Assembly (NCBI GenBank): GCA_902463725.1
Contig: CABQGK010000011.1
Coordinates: forward strand, 1-64,000
Direction of reading: 5' to 3'
Length of the DNA: 64,000 nt
DNA from: an uncultured Sutterella sp.
GTDB lineage: Bacteria; Pseudomonadota; Gammaproteobacteria; Burkholderiales; Burkholderiaceae_F
A program made the position numbers and the translations under genes. Numbering within the stretch: the stretch's first letter is position 1; the number at the start of each line of letters is the position of its first letter. Of this stretch, positions 43,380 to 52,050 are shown piece after piece. Under the pieces are notes generated by a model that saw only the letters and a program-made list of their open reading frames with translations, was not told the origin of the DNA and did no database searches.

Positions 43380-44555
43380 TTATTCGCTCTTCGGAGCAGC
43401 TGGAACAGCCAAATCACCACCAACGGCGGCAAATGGACGCTCAACCGCAAGGCCAAGTCGACGTTCTGCACGGATAGTCACGGTACCGTTCTTCACGTTG
43501 TCACCATCCTGCTCGTAGACGCCAATGGAGAGAGTAGAACGGTTATAGATCATGCCGACATTGCGCGGATCAAGCACCAAGAACTTGCCTCGCTGGATAG
43601 CCTGCGTGGTCATCACGCTCAAGCCGCGAATAGACGTGAGGCTGGAGCTCAACGCATTGTCAAGGAGATAACGACCAGTGCTGTCCTTCATGCCGCTGAG
43701 AGCAAAAGCATCAAACGGGTTCAAGAGCACATGAGTTGGGCGATACCCCTTGTCGCTAACCTTAGTGGCCGCCAAGTTGATCAAGTCGATCAAATTAGGC
43801 TGAGCAGGGAGGTCAACAGTCGTGGCGCCATGAGCCGTGAAATTGCCAGTCTTGAACAGACCAGAGATGCCGTTATTAGAGCCATCACCATTGATGAGCG
43901 CGTCTTCAACAGCCACATCAACGCCATAGAGCATGCGCGCATTGATAAAGCCCGCGAGAGCGGCCTTGTCTTCAAGCAGAATGCGAGAGATCACGGCAAT
44001 GTGCGCAATGTTAGCGACAGAGAGCGTGACCTGTTCGAGTTCTACCTTAGAGTACGGGGCGGCCGCGCCTTCAGCGACAAATGCGGCACCGTTAGTGAAG
44101 GCCTTTTCACGCGTATACGTAAACGACGGGCTAGTGATAGTAATCTGCGGCAAGATCGACTCAATGGTCAGCGCGCGCAATTCGCCTTCAACGATATTGG
44201 GCTGAACATAGGGCTGAATCGTGCCAGCCGCCGTGTTAGACGTGATCATGACGGTCGCATCAGCCTTAGTTTCAATTTCTTCCGAAACAGAACGCGTCTG
44301 ACGGTTCAAGAAAGTGCCGTAGCTGTTCGACTTAACAAACTGCTCACCGACAGACTTGCGCGGTTCAAAAGCGGACGGCAGGGCGTTGACGCCGCGCTGC
44401 TCAACATCAGCCAAGCGCTTGCCAACAGACTTGAGCTCAGCCATGAGGTTGTTCTGCTGTTCCTGGAGAGACTTCAACTCTGCAGCACTGGCCGTGTTCG
44501 CCATGGCCTTTTCGACACTCTCAAGAGAGTCGAGGATCTTTTTCATTTCTTCCAT
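43380..44555 (-). CDS. Major capsid protein, HK97 fold
   Basis: The 391-residue protein has an N-terminal coiled-coil delta/scaffold region (about 1-100) that the protease should remove. The HK97-type core follows, with the E-loop region (FTYTREKAFTNGAAFVAEGA) and VAVEDALINGDGSNNGISG. It is encoded after the protease gene in the standard order. Confidence 0.93.
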   Translation of the reverse strand: MEEMKKILDSLESVEKAMANTASAAELKSLQEQQNNLMAELKSVGKRLADVEQRGVNALPSAFEPRKSVGEQFVKSNSYGTFLNRQTRSVSEEIETKADATVMITSNTAAGTIQPYVQPNIVEGELRALTIESILPQITITSPSFTYTREKAFTNGAAFVAEGAAAPYSKVELEQVTLSVANIAHIAVISRILLEDKAALAGFINARMLYGVDVAVEDALINGDGSNNGISGLFKTGNFTAHGATTVDLPAQPNLIDLINLAATKVSDKGYRPTHVLLNPFDAFALSGMKDSTGRYLLDNALSSSLTSIRGLSVMTTQAIQRGKFLVLDPRNVGMIYNRSTLSIGVYEQDGDNVKNGTVTIRAERRLGLAVERPFAAVGGDLAVPAAPKSE

Positions 44556-44558
44556 TAT

Positions 44559-45263
44559 TTACTCCTTAGATGTAAGGTGTTCGGCCTTCTGCAGGATTGC
44601 ATCAAGCCGCGTTTTAATAACAGACGCAATTTCCTCTTCAGACTCCCTCTGAGAATTAAAAACGTCCTTAGCCTTAGAGCACATTGCTACGGCTAATTTC
44701 TGAGATAGCCCTGAATCCCTCAGCACTTTCTCAAATTCACGTACTGACTTGATTGCCTCAATGTCAGACATCTTGACTTCACTGATGCGCGCGGCACTGT
44801 CCGCAGGGAAAGTGACTATAGAGATCTCAAAGAGCTTTTCGACCTCAAGAATCGTGCGCACATCTGTGTTTTTTTCGTACCTGTATCCATCTTTCGCTAG
44901 CGAAAAGCCGATAGAGAGACCGTCAATGGTGCCGTGAGCTAGCGCCGCCTTAATTTGCTCTGCCTCAGTGTTACCCTGAGTGAGCTCACCTTCGACGCGC
45001 AGCCCCTTGTCATCCTCTTCAATCAGCGTCCACTTGCCGATAGGAATACCCCAAGAGTTGTGATTGAAGAACATCTTTGGCATCTCACCGCTTGCAATGA
45101 CCTTGGAGAATGCTCCTTTTTCAATCGTGTCGCCATACGCATCAAGGCCACCAAATACGCTCGCATAGCCTGAGAATTTGTACCCGTCCACCGTGACATC
45201 ATTGAACTTGACAGACTTTGTCTGAACGTCACTGGCGTCGTTATTGTTTGATCGTTGAACCAT
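44559..45263 (-). CDS. Prohead protease (HK97 family)
   Basis: The 234-residue serine protease has the catalytic His in MFFNHNSWGIPIGKW and Ser in GTIDGLSIGF. It matures the capsid and cleaves scaffold. The ATG at 45263 lies within the end of the portal gene. Confidence 0.92.
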   Translation of the reverse strand: MVQRSNNNDASDVQTKSVKFNDVTVDGYKFSGYASVFGGLDAYGDTIEKGAFSKVIASGEMPKMFFNHNSWGIPIGKWTLIEEDDKGLRVEGELTQGNTEAEQIKAALAHGTIDGLSIGFSLAKDGYRYEKNTDVRTILEVEKLFEISIVTFPADSAARISEVKMSDIEAIKSVREFEKVLRDSGLSQKLAVAMCSKAKDVFNSQRESEEEIASVIKTRLDAILQKAEHLTSKE

Positions 45264-46473
45264 CTTTTGACCCCTGTCTGTTGATATCAACAACTTTTGC
45301 CAAATCATCAATGTTGAGCAGGTTGCTTTGAACCGTGAGCTCATCACCACCCTCGACTGGAGGCATGTTCTCGAGATGTCGCACTTCATTGCGCGTCATG
45401 ATGCCGTTTTGAACCATGGTGGCCTCATGCGCGGCACGTTCCTGCGGAGAGGCTCGCAGAAGCGCGTCATAGTTGAACTCAATCTCAACATCCTCATCAG
45501 CGCCTACAAGGCGTAACTCAAGCGCCTCTTGTAGCTGTGTACACATTGGCGAAAGAGAAAACGTATGAAACCCGTTCTTGATCTGTTCAATTCCGCTGCC
45601 CCAAGTGGTTGCGCCAGACGCGCCGATTAGCACGGGCGGAACGCCAAACCAACGGCAAATCTCCTCAACGATGAATTGCCGCGTTTGCAGAAGCTGAGCA
45701 TCTGCTGGCGTTAGCGACAATGGAGAGTACTTAAGCCCCTGATCAACTACCGCAAGTGAGCCGCCACCCTCAGCCATACTGCGGAATCTATTCATGATCA
45801 TTTCAACCTGCTCTGGCTTTAACGTCATCTCAGTCGACAAAACGCCTGAAGGTTTACTGCGAGCCCCAAAGAGACGCGCGGCATTCATCTGTGCGTTAAT
45901 GGACTCTGTCAAAGAGGCCTGCATGTAATTGACCTTAGAGAGCCCAACAACACCCGCACCCAAGCTCTTCCAGTGCACCATGTCATCACTGAGGATGATT
46001 TCGTCTCTCCCGTCCTTTTTGTACTTGTAGTAGATCGAGCCATTACTTACCGAAACAATCACTTGTTCAGAAGCTAGCGGCACCAGCGCAATCGGCATGC
46101 CTTCAGCGTTGCGGTAGATGCGGATATAGGCGTTACCTGTTAGCAAGTAATTGCAAACTACCGTCTGTTTAAAGTCAGCTGGAGACATATAGTCATTTGG
46201 CTTTTTGTGTAATAGCCGCCACAGCTGCGAATCTCGCGCCTCTTGCCGCACCCCGTTCTTTTTCTCGTACACAAAGATAGGCAGGCTAGAGATTGTCTTT
46301 GCATAGAGCTCAATGCACGCAAAGACCGTTGGCACCTGCAGCGCTTTGTCGGGCGTGGCAGGGATTAAATGGTCAAAGAGCACATTAGTGGGTCGATTGA
46401 CCTGCTGCCCAGAGCCATCGCTAAGGCCGCCAGTGCTCCATGACCGAAACCAATTAATCATTGAAGAAAGCAT
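45241..46473 (-). CDS. Portal protein (HK97 family)
   Basis: The portal forms the DNA channel at one head vertex. The protein of about 410 residues carries TVFACIELYAKTISSLPIFV and VEEICRWFGVPPVLIG, typical of HK97-type portals. It may start at the ATG at 46473 or at a GTG at 46485 that overlaps the terminase stop. Confidence 0.92.
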   Translation of the reverse strand: MLSSMINWFRSWSTGGLSDGSGQQVNRPTNVLFDHLIPATPDKALQVPTVFACIELYAKTISSLPIFVYEKKNGVRQEARDSQLWRLLHKKPNDYMSPADFKQTVVCNYLLTGNAYIRIYRNAEGMPIALVPLASEQVIVSVSNGSIYYKYKKDGRDEIILSDDMVHWKSLGAGVVGLSKVNYMQASLTESINAQMNAARLFGARSKPSGVLSTEMTLKPEQVEMIMNRFRSMAEGGGSLAVVDQGLKYSPLSLTPADAQLLQTRQFIVEEICRWFGVPPVLIGASGATTWGSGIEQIKNGFHTFSLSPMCTQLQEALELRLVGADEDVEIEFNYDALLRASPQERAAHEATMVQNGIMTRNEVRHLENMPPVEGGDELTVQSNLLNIDDLAKVVDINRQGSKDGSTIKQ

Positions 46474-46478
46474 GATTG

Positions 46479-48182
46479 TCACCACTCGAATTGTTCAAAG
46501 GGGTTATCGACAGGCTCATAGTCGACAAAGGCAGGCGTTACGCGCTTAGTGACGCCAAGCGCAAAGATCATTGCCACCACACCGTCAATTTTGTTTTCTC
46601 TGAGCATGTCCGCTTTTCTTGGAAAGATGTTGTCTTTGAAGTCAATACGCGCCTCAACATTCCCCATCATCCACGTCAGCACGGGGTCATTCGGATGATT
46701 GACCAAGCCACCATGAATAAGCGCCTCAAGCTCTTTCATTGGTTCACTCATGTTTTGAACCGTGTTTCGGTACTCAACCATTGGCGCGCCCATATCGGAG
46801 AGCGTCATTGCAAGCTGTTGCGCATTCCATGGGTCATAGGCAATGGCCGACACAGAAAAACGCGTTAGGTCTTGCTCAAGCTCAGCTTGAATTTGAGTGA
46901 AGTCAGTGATCACATCACCCGCTACAGTCAAATAGCCCTTCTCTGCCCACGTTCCGTAATTGATGACAGAGGCACCGTTACGCTCAAGCGCCATCCTTGA
47001 GAGATAGAACCGCGGGAAAACTGTGATGCTTCCATCCTCTTCACGGAAGAGATACACCTTAGCCGCAATGTCACTCTTGGCCGACAAGTCGAGACCGATA
47101 AAGCACTCTCTGCCTTCATAATCTTCAAGCCGTAGATCATCGCGGCCGCACTCATTCCACTTTTCCATGTTCATCCACAGTGAAGACGCCTTACACCACA
47201 CATTGAGATGCTTGGTCAAAAAGTTTGTCTTGGCTGCAGGCTTCACTTGTGCTTGCTTCTGGAGCGACAGAATGCGGTCAGGGTCTACCGATATCTTCCA
47301 GTTAGGATTGGCCTTGATAATCGCCTCTTCTGAAGTCCAATCGTCACCGTCGTCAATCGTGTAGATGATTCCAAACTGAGATTCATCCTCCACAACGCCT
47401 TCAAGCACATGCCGCGTCATGGAGCGCACTTCAAAGCAAATGCCATGTACATTACTGCCTGCCGTGGTGATGCACCAAAGTAGCGATGATGGGCGCTTGC
47501 CTAATGATGTTTCGACAACGTCATAAAGGTCTCGCGTCTTGTGTGCGTGTAGCTCATCCACGATTGCAAGATGAGTATTCAAGCCGTCAAGGGTTTTCCC
47601 GTCCGAGCTTTTTGCACGACACACACTATTCGTCGACGGCACAAGCATTGAATGCGCGGTGATCTTAAGCCCAAATTTCTGAGTCATCGGTTTGCACCAG
47701 CGCGCCATCGTGGCAGCAGAGTCGTACACAATCAGCGCTTGATCATGCGTAGTAGCAAACGCGTAAACTTCGGCGCCAAGCTCACGGTCCGCGAGTAGGC
47801 AATAGAGCATCACGCCGCTACTGATTGCACTTTTCCCATTGCCGCGTGCCACCTCAATGTAGGCACTGCGATAACGCCGCGCGCCATTCTCGGACTTCTT
47901 CCACCCAAACACAGTGGTGAGAATGAATACCTGCCAGGGTTCAAGGTGAATCTTTTTACCTGCGAGCACGCCTTTTGTGTGCGGTAACAGTTCGATGAAT
48001 GAGCAAACTCGATTAGCCTCTGCCTCATCGAAGTAATAAGGCGAGTTTTGCCGAGAAAAGCGCTCAAGATCACGTTGCTGGCGTTTACAAGCTAGCTTCA
48101 CAAGTCGACCAGTAATGATCTGCCCATTCAGCACACCATCTATGTAGCTGTTCGCCACGTTCACGTAATCCTTAGAACTCAT
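46479..48182 (-). CDS. Terminase large subunit
   Basis: The 567-residue protein powers DNA packaging. The ATPase has VARGNGKSAIS (Walker A) and HLAIVDELHAH (Walker B). The nuclease domain begins at CFIGLDLSAKSDIAAKV with its metal-binding Asp. The ATG at 48182 overlaps the small-subunit end. It belongs to the HK97-like/YmfN group. Confidence 0.94.
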   Translation of the reverse strand: MSSKDYVNVANSYIDGVLNGQIITGRLVKLACKRQQRDLERFSRQNSPYYFDEAEANRVCSFIELLPHTKGVLAGKKIHLEPWQVFILTTVFGWKKSENGARRYRSAYIEVARGNGKSAISSGVMLYCLLADRELGAEVYAFATTHDQALIVYDSAATMARWCKPMTQKFGLKITAHSMLVPSTNSVCRAKSSDGKTLDGLNTHLAIVDELHAHKTRDLYDVVETSLGKRPSSLLWCITTAGSNVHGICFEVRSMTRHVLEGVVEDESQFGIIYTIDDGDDWTSEEAIIKANPNWKISVDPDRILSLQKQAQVKPAAKTNFLTKHLNVWCKASSLWMNMEKWNECGRDDLRLEDYEGRECFIGLDLSAKSDIAAKVYLFREEDGSITVFPRFYLSRMALERNGASVINYGTWAEKGYLTVAGDVITDFTQIQAELEQDLTRFSVSAIAYDPWNAQQLAMTLSDMGAPMVEYRNTVQNMSEPMKELEALIHGGLVNHPNDPVLTWMMGNVEARIDFKDNIFPRKADMLRENKIDGVVAMIFALGVTKRVTPAFVDYEPVDNPFEQFEW

Positions 48183-48648
48183 CGAATTCGTTGCTCTCCT
48201 TTTCTTCAGGAATTGCCGCCGCCACGCGCGCGCGCGAGGCAGGGGTAAATCCAAGCTGTTTTTCGCAATCCGCTATTTGCCGTTCAAGCTCCATCACGAC
48301 ATGAAAGAGCGGGTTTTTTACGGTCTTTGGATTGCCATTTGAGTCAAGAATCTCAACCAAAAGCCCCTCTGTATCGAGCTTCTTTGAGGCTTGCCTATAC
48401 AGTGCGTAATTTCTGCAATAACGCTCAAGCACTGTGGCGTCAGTGATCTGCAGCAGACCCTTCGGACTGGCCGTCAACACTAGAGCCCACAGCTTTTTCG
48501 CCTCTTTCTTCAGACCAATTGGCGGCGTGTTCGGATCAAGCGCCATCTCCGACGAAAATTGCGGCTTTTGCGCATTACTCAACGCTCTACATGGCTGCAG
48601 AGTGCCGCGCCGCGCCTTCTCTGAATCAGGTAGCCGCGGTCTTCCCAT
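48172..48648 (-). CDS. Terminase small subunit, P27 family
   Basis: The 158-residue protein starts MGRPRLPDSEKARRGTLQPCR, a common P27-type N-terminus, and has the LWALVLTASPKGLLQITDATVLERYC helix region shortened in this family. It recognises the packaging site. The ATG at 48648 follows AGGAGG. Confidence 0.9.
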   Translation of the reverse strand: MGRPRLPDSEKARRGTLQPCRALSNAQKPQFSSEMALDPNTPPIGLKKEAKKLWALVLTASPKGLLQITDATVLERYCRNYALYRQASKKLDTEGLLVEILDSNGNPKTVKNPLFHVVMELERQIADCEKQLGFTPASRARVAAAIPEEKESNEFDEF

Positions 48649-48803
48649 GAAACACCTCCTCACAACCAAATTTCAGCTTTTTGCGCCTGCGGAAAAAATC
48701 GTTTGGAATTTTGCACGCACGTGTAACGACCTCGGATGCGCGGTCTCCGTCACCCAAATTGGACTTTTGACCCGCCCCTCCCCCTATGGCGAAACTTGCT
48801 GAG

Positions 48804-48848
48804 TTATCCACAGGATTTTGATATTTATCCACAAGAAGCTGTGGATAA
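48804..48848. promoter_or_regulatory. Cluster of three consensus DnaA boxes
   Basis: TTATCCACA occurs perfectly at 48804-48812 and 48825-48833, and inverted at 48840-48848. The last two form a palindromic pair 6 bases apart. This density fits a DnaA-bound origin or titration site. The flanks are modestly AT-rich. Confidence 0.7.
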
Positions 48849-48883
48849 CTACCGAAACGGCCACTGCGCCAGCAACACCCAAT

Positions 48884-48918
48884 AAAAAAGCGCCACCAAT
48901 CTCGCGGATTGATGGCGC
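48884..48918 (-). terminator. Intrinsic terminator upstream of terS
   Basis: On the minus strand the stem GCGCCATCAATC/GATTGGTGGCGC (48907-48918/48890-48901), with one G-U pair, ends in six T. Late transcription must read through it to reach the head genes, as expected with a Q-type antiterminator. Confidence 0.85.
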
Positions 48919-49013
48919 AATGCCCAAGGTAATTTGAGAGAGTCGCCAGGTAAATGAAACAAGTTCAAAAATTACCAAGGTTGATGGATGACCTAGCAAC
49001 TCTCGCAAGTTAT

Positions 49014-49051
49014 CTTGGCGCCCATGATGCGCTACCACCATGGGCGCCAAG
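49014..49051. repeat. Perfect 13-bp inverted repeat near the packaging region
   Basis: CTTGGCGCCCATG (49014-49026) and CATGGGCGCCAAG (49039-49051) are separated by 12 bases. No T run follows. It could be a terminase-binding element or a cruciform. Confidence 0.6.
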
Positions 49052-49174
49052 CGGGGAATAATCATCTAGTGAAAGATGATGTCGAAACGCAACATAGCAA
49101 CAATTATTCTCGTTGTAAAGTTAAGTGGTGCGGAACAGCAACCCTACTGGAGAGCGCGCCCCGCATTGTTTTCT

Positions 49175-49606
49175 TTAGCCCTTGTCCTTTTCTTGCTTCT
49201 GTTCCAGTCCAAAGCCGCCATCTTCACTAGCGGTCTTTCGACTGTGGCACGAATGACATAAGGCTTGCCAATTGCTTTGATCCCAGAATAGGGAGCGATC
49301 ACCCTTGTGCGGAATGATGTGATCAACGTCCGTGGCCTGCGTGATGATTCCCTTCTTAAGGCACTCAACACATAACGGGTTGGCCATCAGGAACACGCGC
49401 CGCGCAGCCTGCCACCGTGACCCATATCCACGCGCCGAGCTATTGCCACTACGCTTTACGCGCCGCGCTTCACGCTCCTTGCGTAATTTCTCTTCGATGC
49501 GCTCGCGCCGAACATCCATCACTTTCTTATGTTCAGCACAATAGCTCACACCATAAGGCACGCACGCTTTGCATCCAGGGAAGCTACAAACTTTCAAAAT
49601 AGGCAT
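49175..49606 (-). CDS. HNH endonuclease
   Basis: The 143-residue protein has an N-terminal zinc-ribbon-like CSFPGC..CAEH part. The HNH core VDHIIPHKGDRSLFWDQSNW is followed by LCHSCHSRKT. HNH proteins next to terminase assist cos cleavage in HK97-type phages. It is the first gene after the late leader. Confidence 0.9.
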   Translation of the reverse strand: MPILKVCSFPGCKACVPYGVSYCAEHKKVMDVRRERIEEKLRKEREARRVKRSGNSSARGYGSRWQAARRVFLMANPLCVECLKKGIITQATDVDHIIPHKGDRSLFWDQSNWQALCHSCHSRKTASEDGGFGLEQKQEKDKG

Positions 49607-49743
49607 ATGAGCACCTAATCGTTAGGCTCCAAAAAGTAAAGGCACCATGTCAAAGACACAGTGCCTTACCTTGAAGCTTTTCAGACTGAGTTGAAGAGAT
49701 GTTTGCCTCACACGGTCAACAAACATCGCCAGTCTGAGTAGAA

Positions 49744-49770
49744 CAAAAAAAGCCAGTATTTCTACCAGCC
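49744..49770 (-). terminator. Leader terminator (tR'-like) ahead of the late genes
   Basis: On the minus strand GGCTGGTA/TACTGGCT with a GAAA loop is followed by seven T. It lies about 115-140 bases after the predicted late start point, so unmodified polymerase should stop here. Confidence 0.75.
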
Positions 49771-49816
49771 TCATCTTCTACTCTTGAAAACCCGAGCCTC
49801 TCAACGCCTTAAGGAC

Positions 49817-49853
49817 GTCGATTTGGACGCAAGTTCCCCTACCCCAAATCGAC
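49817..49853 (-). other. Leader hairpin with 10-bp perfect stem
   Basis: GTCGATTTGG (49817-49826) and CCAAATCGAC (49844-49853) pair. The hairpin lies roughly 30 bases inside the predicted late transcript and may be a pause or Q-loading structure. This role is inferred. Confidence 0.6.
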
Positions 49854-49890
49854 CGACGCTGATCACACAGCTTCAAATTTTCATGAGTTC

Positions 49891-49919
49891 ATTCTATGGC
49901 ACGGTAACTTTTATGTCAA
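49891..49919 (-). promoter_or_regulatory. Late promoter (pR'-like)
   Basis: On the minus strand TTGACA (49919-49914) and TAGAAT (49896-49891) are separated by 17 bases. The promoter lies 11 bases beyond the stop of the Q-like gene, the lambda arrangement. Confidence 0.85.
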
Positions 49920-49929
49920 GCGATTAACG

Positions 49930-50325
49930 CTAGCTTTTTCCGCTTCTTTCTCCTATCTGCCGCACTATGTTCATCATCATTCGTCTGCCGTACACCATCA
50001 TCTGCTCTACCTCTCGCTCTCTGATGGCTATCCTATGGCGCCGCCTTATAAGCCTCACAGGATCGACTTGGCGATAAGCGTAGCTGTAGCCAATTAGAAG
50101 TTTGATGGCCTTGTACCGCAGTGGTGCCATTGGCATTCTTTGCCAAGCTGCTTGAATTAGAAGCGCGTCTTCTACATCGACGGGATCTACTGGCGGCACT
50201 CTCTGCTCTTCTTCCTCTTCAGGTAGCTGAAGCTTTGCGAGTGGGCTCATGTTTCGTTTCGGGCGCCCACGCGCCCACCGCCCCCAATTTATTAGCCGCT
50301 CTTCGAAATCATCCTCTTCACTCAT
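49930..50325 (-). CDS. Q-like late antiterminator (putative)
   Basis: The 131-residue protein has an acidic N-terminal half and a basic C-terminal half. The pattern IQAAWQRMPMAPLRYKAIKL followed by GYSYAYRQVD resembles phage antitermination Q/DUF1133-like proteins. Position before a strong promoter, leader and terminator supports this. The ATG at 50325 has no strong ribosome-binding site. Confidence 0.65.
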   Translation of the reverse strand: MSEEDDFEERLINWGRWARGRPKRNMSPLAKLQLPEEEEEQRVPPVDPVDVEDALLIQAAWQRMPMAPLRYKAIKLLIGYSYAYRQVDPVRLIRRRHRIAIREREVEQMMVYGRRMMMNIVRQIGERSGKS

Positions 50326-50409
50326 GTGCCGCCCCAAAGCAATGTGACATGCCCAATCCTAGCAACTAGGCGCGTGACGCGCTCATTGGCTCGCGCCTTC
50401 ATCCACTCG

Positions 50410-50751
50410 CTATTGCAAGGCCACAACGACAGCAATGATGGTCGTTACAATCACCCAAATTGCATTGAACACAATCAGGTAGTGGTAAAAGTTTGACCTG
50501 TACCACTCATCCATTGTTCTACAGTACTTCTTTCTCTTTTCACTTAAGCGGTCAGCTAGGTCACTACCCCAATAGCCCTCCCAAATTACGTATGAGAGCG
50601 CATAAGCGGCCACAGCGGCTACAGAAAACCGCCAACCATTAGGAGCCATAAGTGACGAAATGACTGCCGCAATCGCAATAAAATAGACCAATGGGTTTAA
50701 GCACAGGCATGTAGCGAATACAAACCAAAATGAATCTTTGTTGATTTTCAT
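50410..50751 (-). CDS. Membrane protein, unknown
   Basis: The 113-residue protein has three hydrophobic segments (about 8-34, 38-55 and 90-111). GGAAGGAAAAATG shows a good ribosome-binding site. No family was recognised. It belongs to the leftward early operon. Confidence 0.65.
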   Translation of the reverse strand: MKINKDSFWFVFATCLCLNPLVYFIAIAAVISSLMAPNGWRFSVAAVAAYALSYVIWEGYWGSDLADRLSEKRKKYCRTMDEWYRSNFYHYLIVFNAIWVIVTTIIAVVVALQ

Positions 50752-50786
50752 TTTTCCTTCCTCGTAATTCGATTTAATGGCGCCAC

Positions 50787-51197
50787 CTAAACGCGCGCCT
50801 CACTCACGCATATCGTTACGCTGTCCGCGTCAGCAAAGCTCTTTGTGGCACTAAGCTCAACTATTTGGCAATCGTCGTGGTACACGGTACCGTTCATGCC
50901 GTCCAGTACGGCCTTAATGAGGTTGTCAATGTCGGGCTTTTGTGTGTGCGGGTAATCGACTCCCTTGTGTGACTTTGGTCGCTTGAAGTGAAACGACAAA
51001 AACACTCGCGCCGCTCCAGTAATTTGTTTGTAGCGTCTACGCTTCATGTAACTGCGGCACTCAATCCTTATCGCCGATTCATAGGCTCTGGTGGAGTAGG
51101 GCGTGTAGACATTGCCACGGGCGCCAACGCGTGGCCGCCCCTTTGCCTTTGGCTCAATGTCAATCTCAAGCCACATCATGTTTTCCTTTTTATCCAT
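50787..51197 (-). CDS. rusA: Holliday-junction resolvase RusA
   Basis: The 136-residue endonuclease resolves recombination intermediates. It has KAKGRPRVGARGNVYTP near the start and the catalytic acidic motif KPDIDNLIKAVLDGMNG with YHDD (about 82-107). The ATG at 51197 gives the standard length. Confidence 0.92.
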   Translation of the reverse strand: MDKKENMMWLEIDIEPKAKGRPRVGARGNVYTPYSTRAYESAIRIECRSYMKRRRYKQITGAARVFLSFHFKRPKSHKGVDYPHTQKPDIDNLIKAVLDGMNGTVYHDDCQIVELSATKSFADADSVTICVSEARV

Positions 51198-51204
51198 CAC
51201 AATC

Positions 51205-51465
51205 TCACTTCTTCTTTCGATTGAAAAACAGATAGTCAAACACCTCACCGAGAAAGAGGATTGATGTCAGCAAGCCGCCAAAGATGAAAAGTTGTACCCA
51301 GAACATAGACATATTTGCCGCATGACCTTTGTAAGTCAGGTACGCAAACTCAACGATAGGGCACAGAAGCGAGAGCTTAGCGACCGCATATACGGCGGGT
51401 CTAAATTCATCCAGTGTTGCCAATAGCGCGAGGTAGAACGTCATCAACAGGGCTAAGTTACTCAT
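51205..51465 (-). CDS. Small membrane protein, unknown
   Basis: The 86-residue protein has two or three hydrophobic stretches and a basic C-terminus (NRKKK). It lies between its neighbours with an 8-base overlap upstream. Not recognised. Confidence 0.6.
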   Translation of the reverse strand: MSNLALLMTFYLALLATLDEFRPAVYAVAKLSLLCPIVEFAYLTYKGHAANMSMFWVQLFIFGGLLTSILFLGEVFDYLFFNRKKK

Positions 51466-52033
51466 TCAAGCCCCCTAGCTGTGGGTATTTAACGCGCTCA
51501 AGCAATGTGAAATACCCATCTTGCTCTCTGCGGGCCTTTCTTGACTCAATGGCGCTTTTGACCGCCATCGCCGCACGAAACACTTGATTTCGGATTGAGC
51601 GGCTGTCTTCCAGGCGTGAAGTACCATGACGGTTGGTAATACGCTCCCACATGGGTCTATGCGCAATGACCGTAATGGCGTTCAAGATGCACACGTGCCC
51701 GTAACTATCCTTGTAGCCCAGAGGAACGAAAAAGCGCCCCTGGCAGATAAAGCAGCCAACCACAATGAAACCGTCCATTACTCGGCGCCCATTAAGCTCT
51801 ACGCCGCCGCGTAGTGCCGCTTCACTAATCACCCAATCGTCACTGTCTTCTGCAGCCTTCCACCCCAAGGCCTCATCAAACCTATCGGCGTTCTTGAGCG
51901 CCTTAGCGCACTCCTCTCTAGCCTTTGCAAGGACGCTGTCCTTTAAGGGAGTGGCGTGTTTCTTCTTCATTCGATTCCACGGCCTATCAGCCATTGGTCT
52001 GCACTTTTGGTTTACTGAAGGTCTCAATTCCAT
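51458..52033 (-). CDS. Prophage early protein, unknown
   Basis: The 191-residue protein has a basic N-terminus (RPWNRMKKKHATPLKDSV) and several Cys/His residues (GCFICQGRFF) but no recognised domain. The ATG at 52033 is chosen over an upstream start. It follows the helicase-loader gene. Confidence 0.6.
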   Translation of the reverse strand: MELRPSVNQKCRPMADRPWNRMKKKHATPLKDSVLAKAREECAKALKNADRFDEALGWKAAEDSDDWVISEAALRGGVELNGRRVMDGFIVVGCFICQGRFFVPLGYKDSYGHVCILNAITVIAHRPMWERITNRHGTSRLEDSRSIRNQVFRAAMAVKSAIESRKARREQDGYFTLLERVKYPQLGGLNE

Positions 52034-52050
52034 GTCTTCACCCGAATACA

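Larger units (their letters stand above)
48649..49174. other. Gene-free interval between HNH and terminase genes (candidate packaging/cos region)
   Basis: The 526 bases carry three DnaA-box sequences, a minus-strand terminator and a 13-bp inverted repeat, each listed separately. A frame at 48784-49065 is open but runs through the terminator and shows no family features. HNH and terS genes commonly flank cos in HK97-type phages. Confidence 0.5.

Noticed and set aside
43362..44696. Long open frame (444 codons) on the plus strand opposite the capsid and protease genes
   Set aside because: It mirrors the major capsid gene, has no ribosome-binding site and no family features, and opposes the late operon.
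48784..49065. 93-codon minus-strand frame between the HNH and terS genes
   Set aside because: It runs through a strong terminator, DnaA boxes and a long dyad, and its start has no convincing ribosome-binding site.
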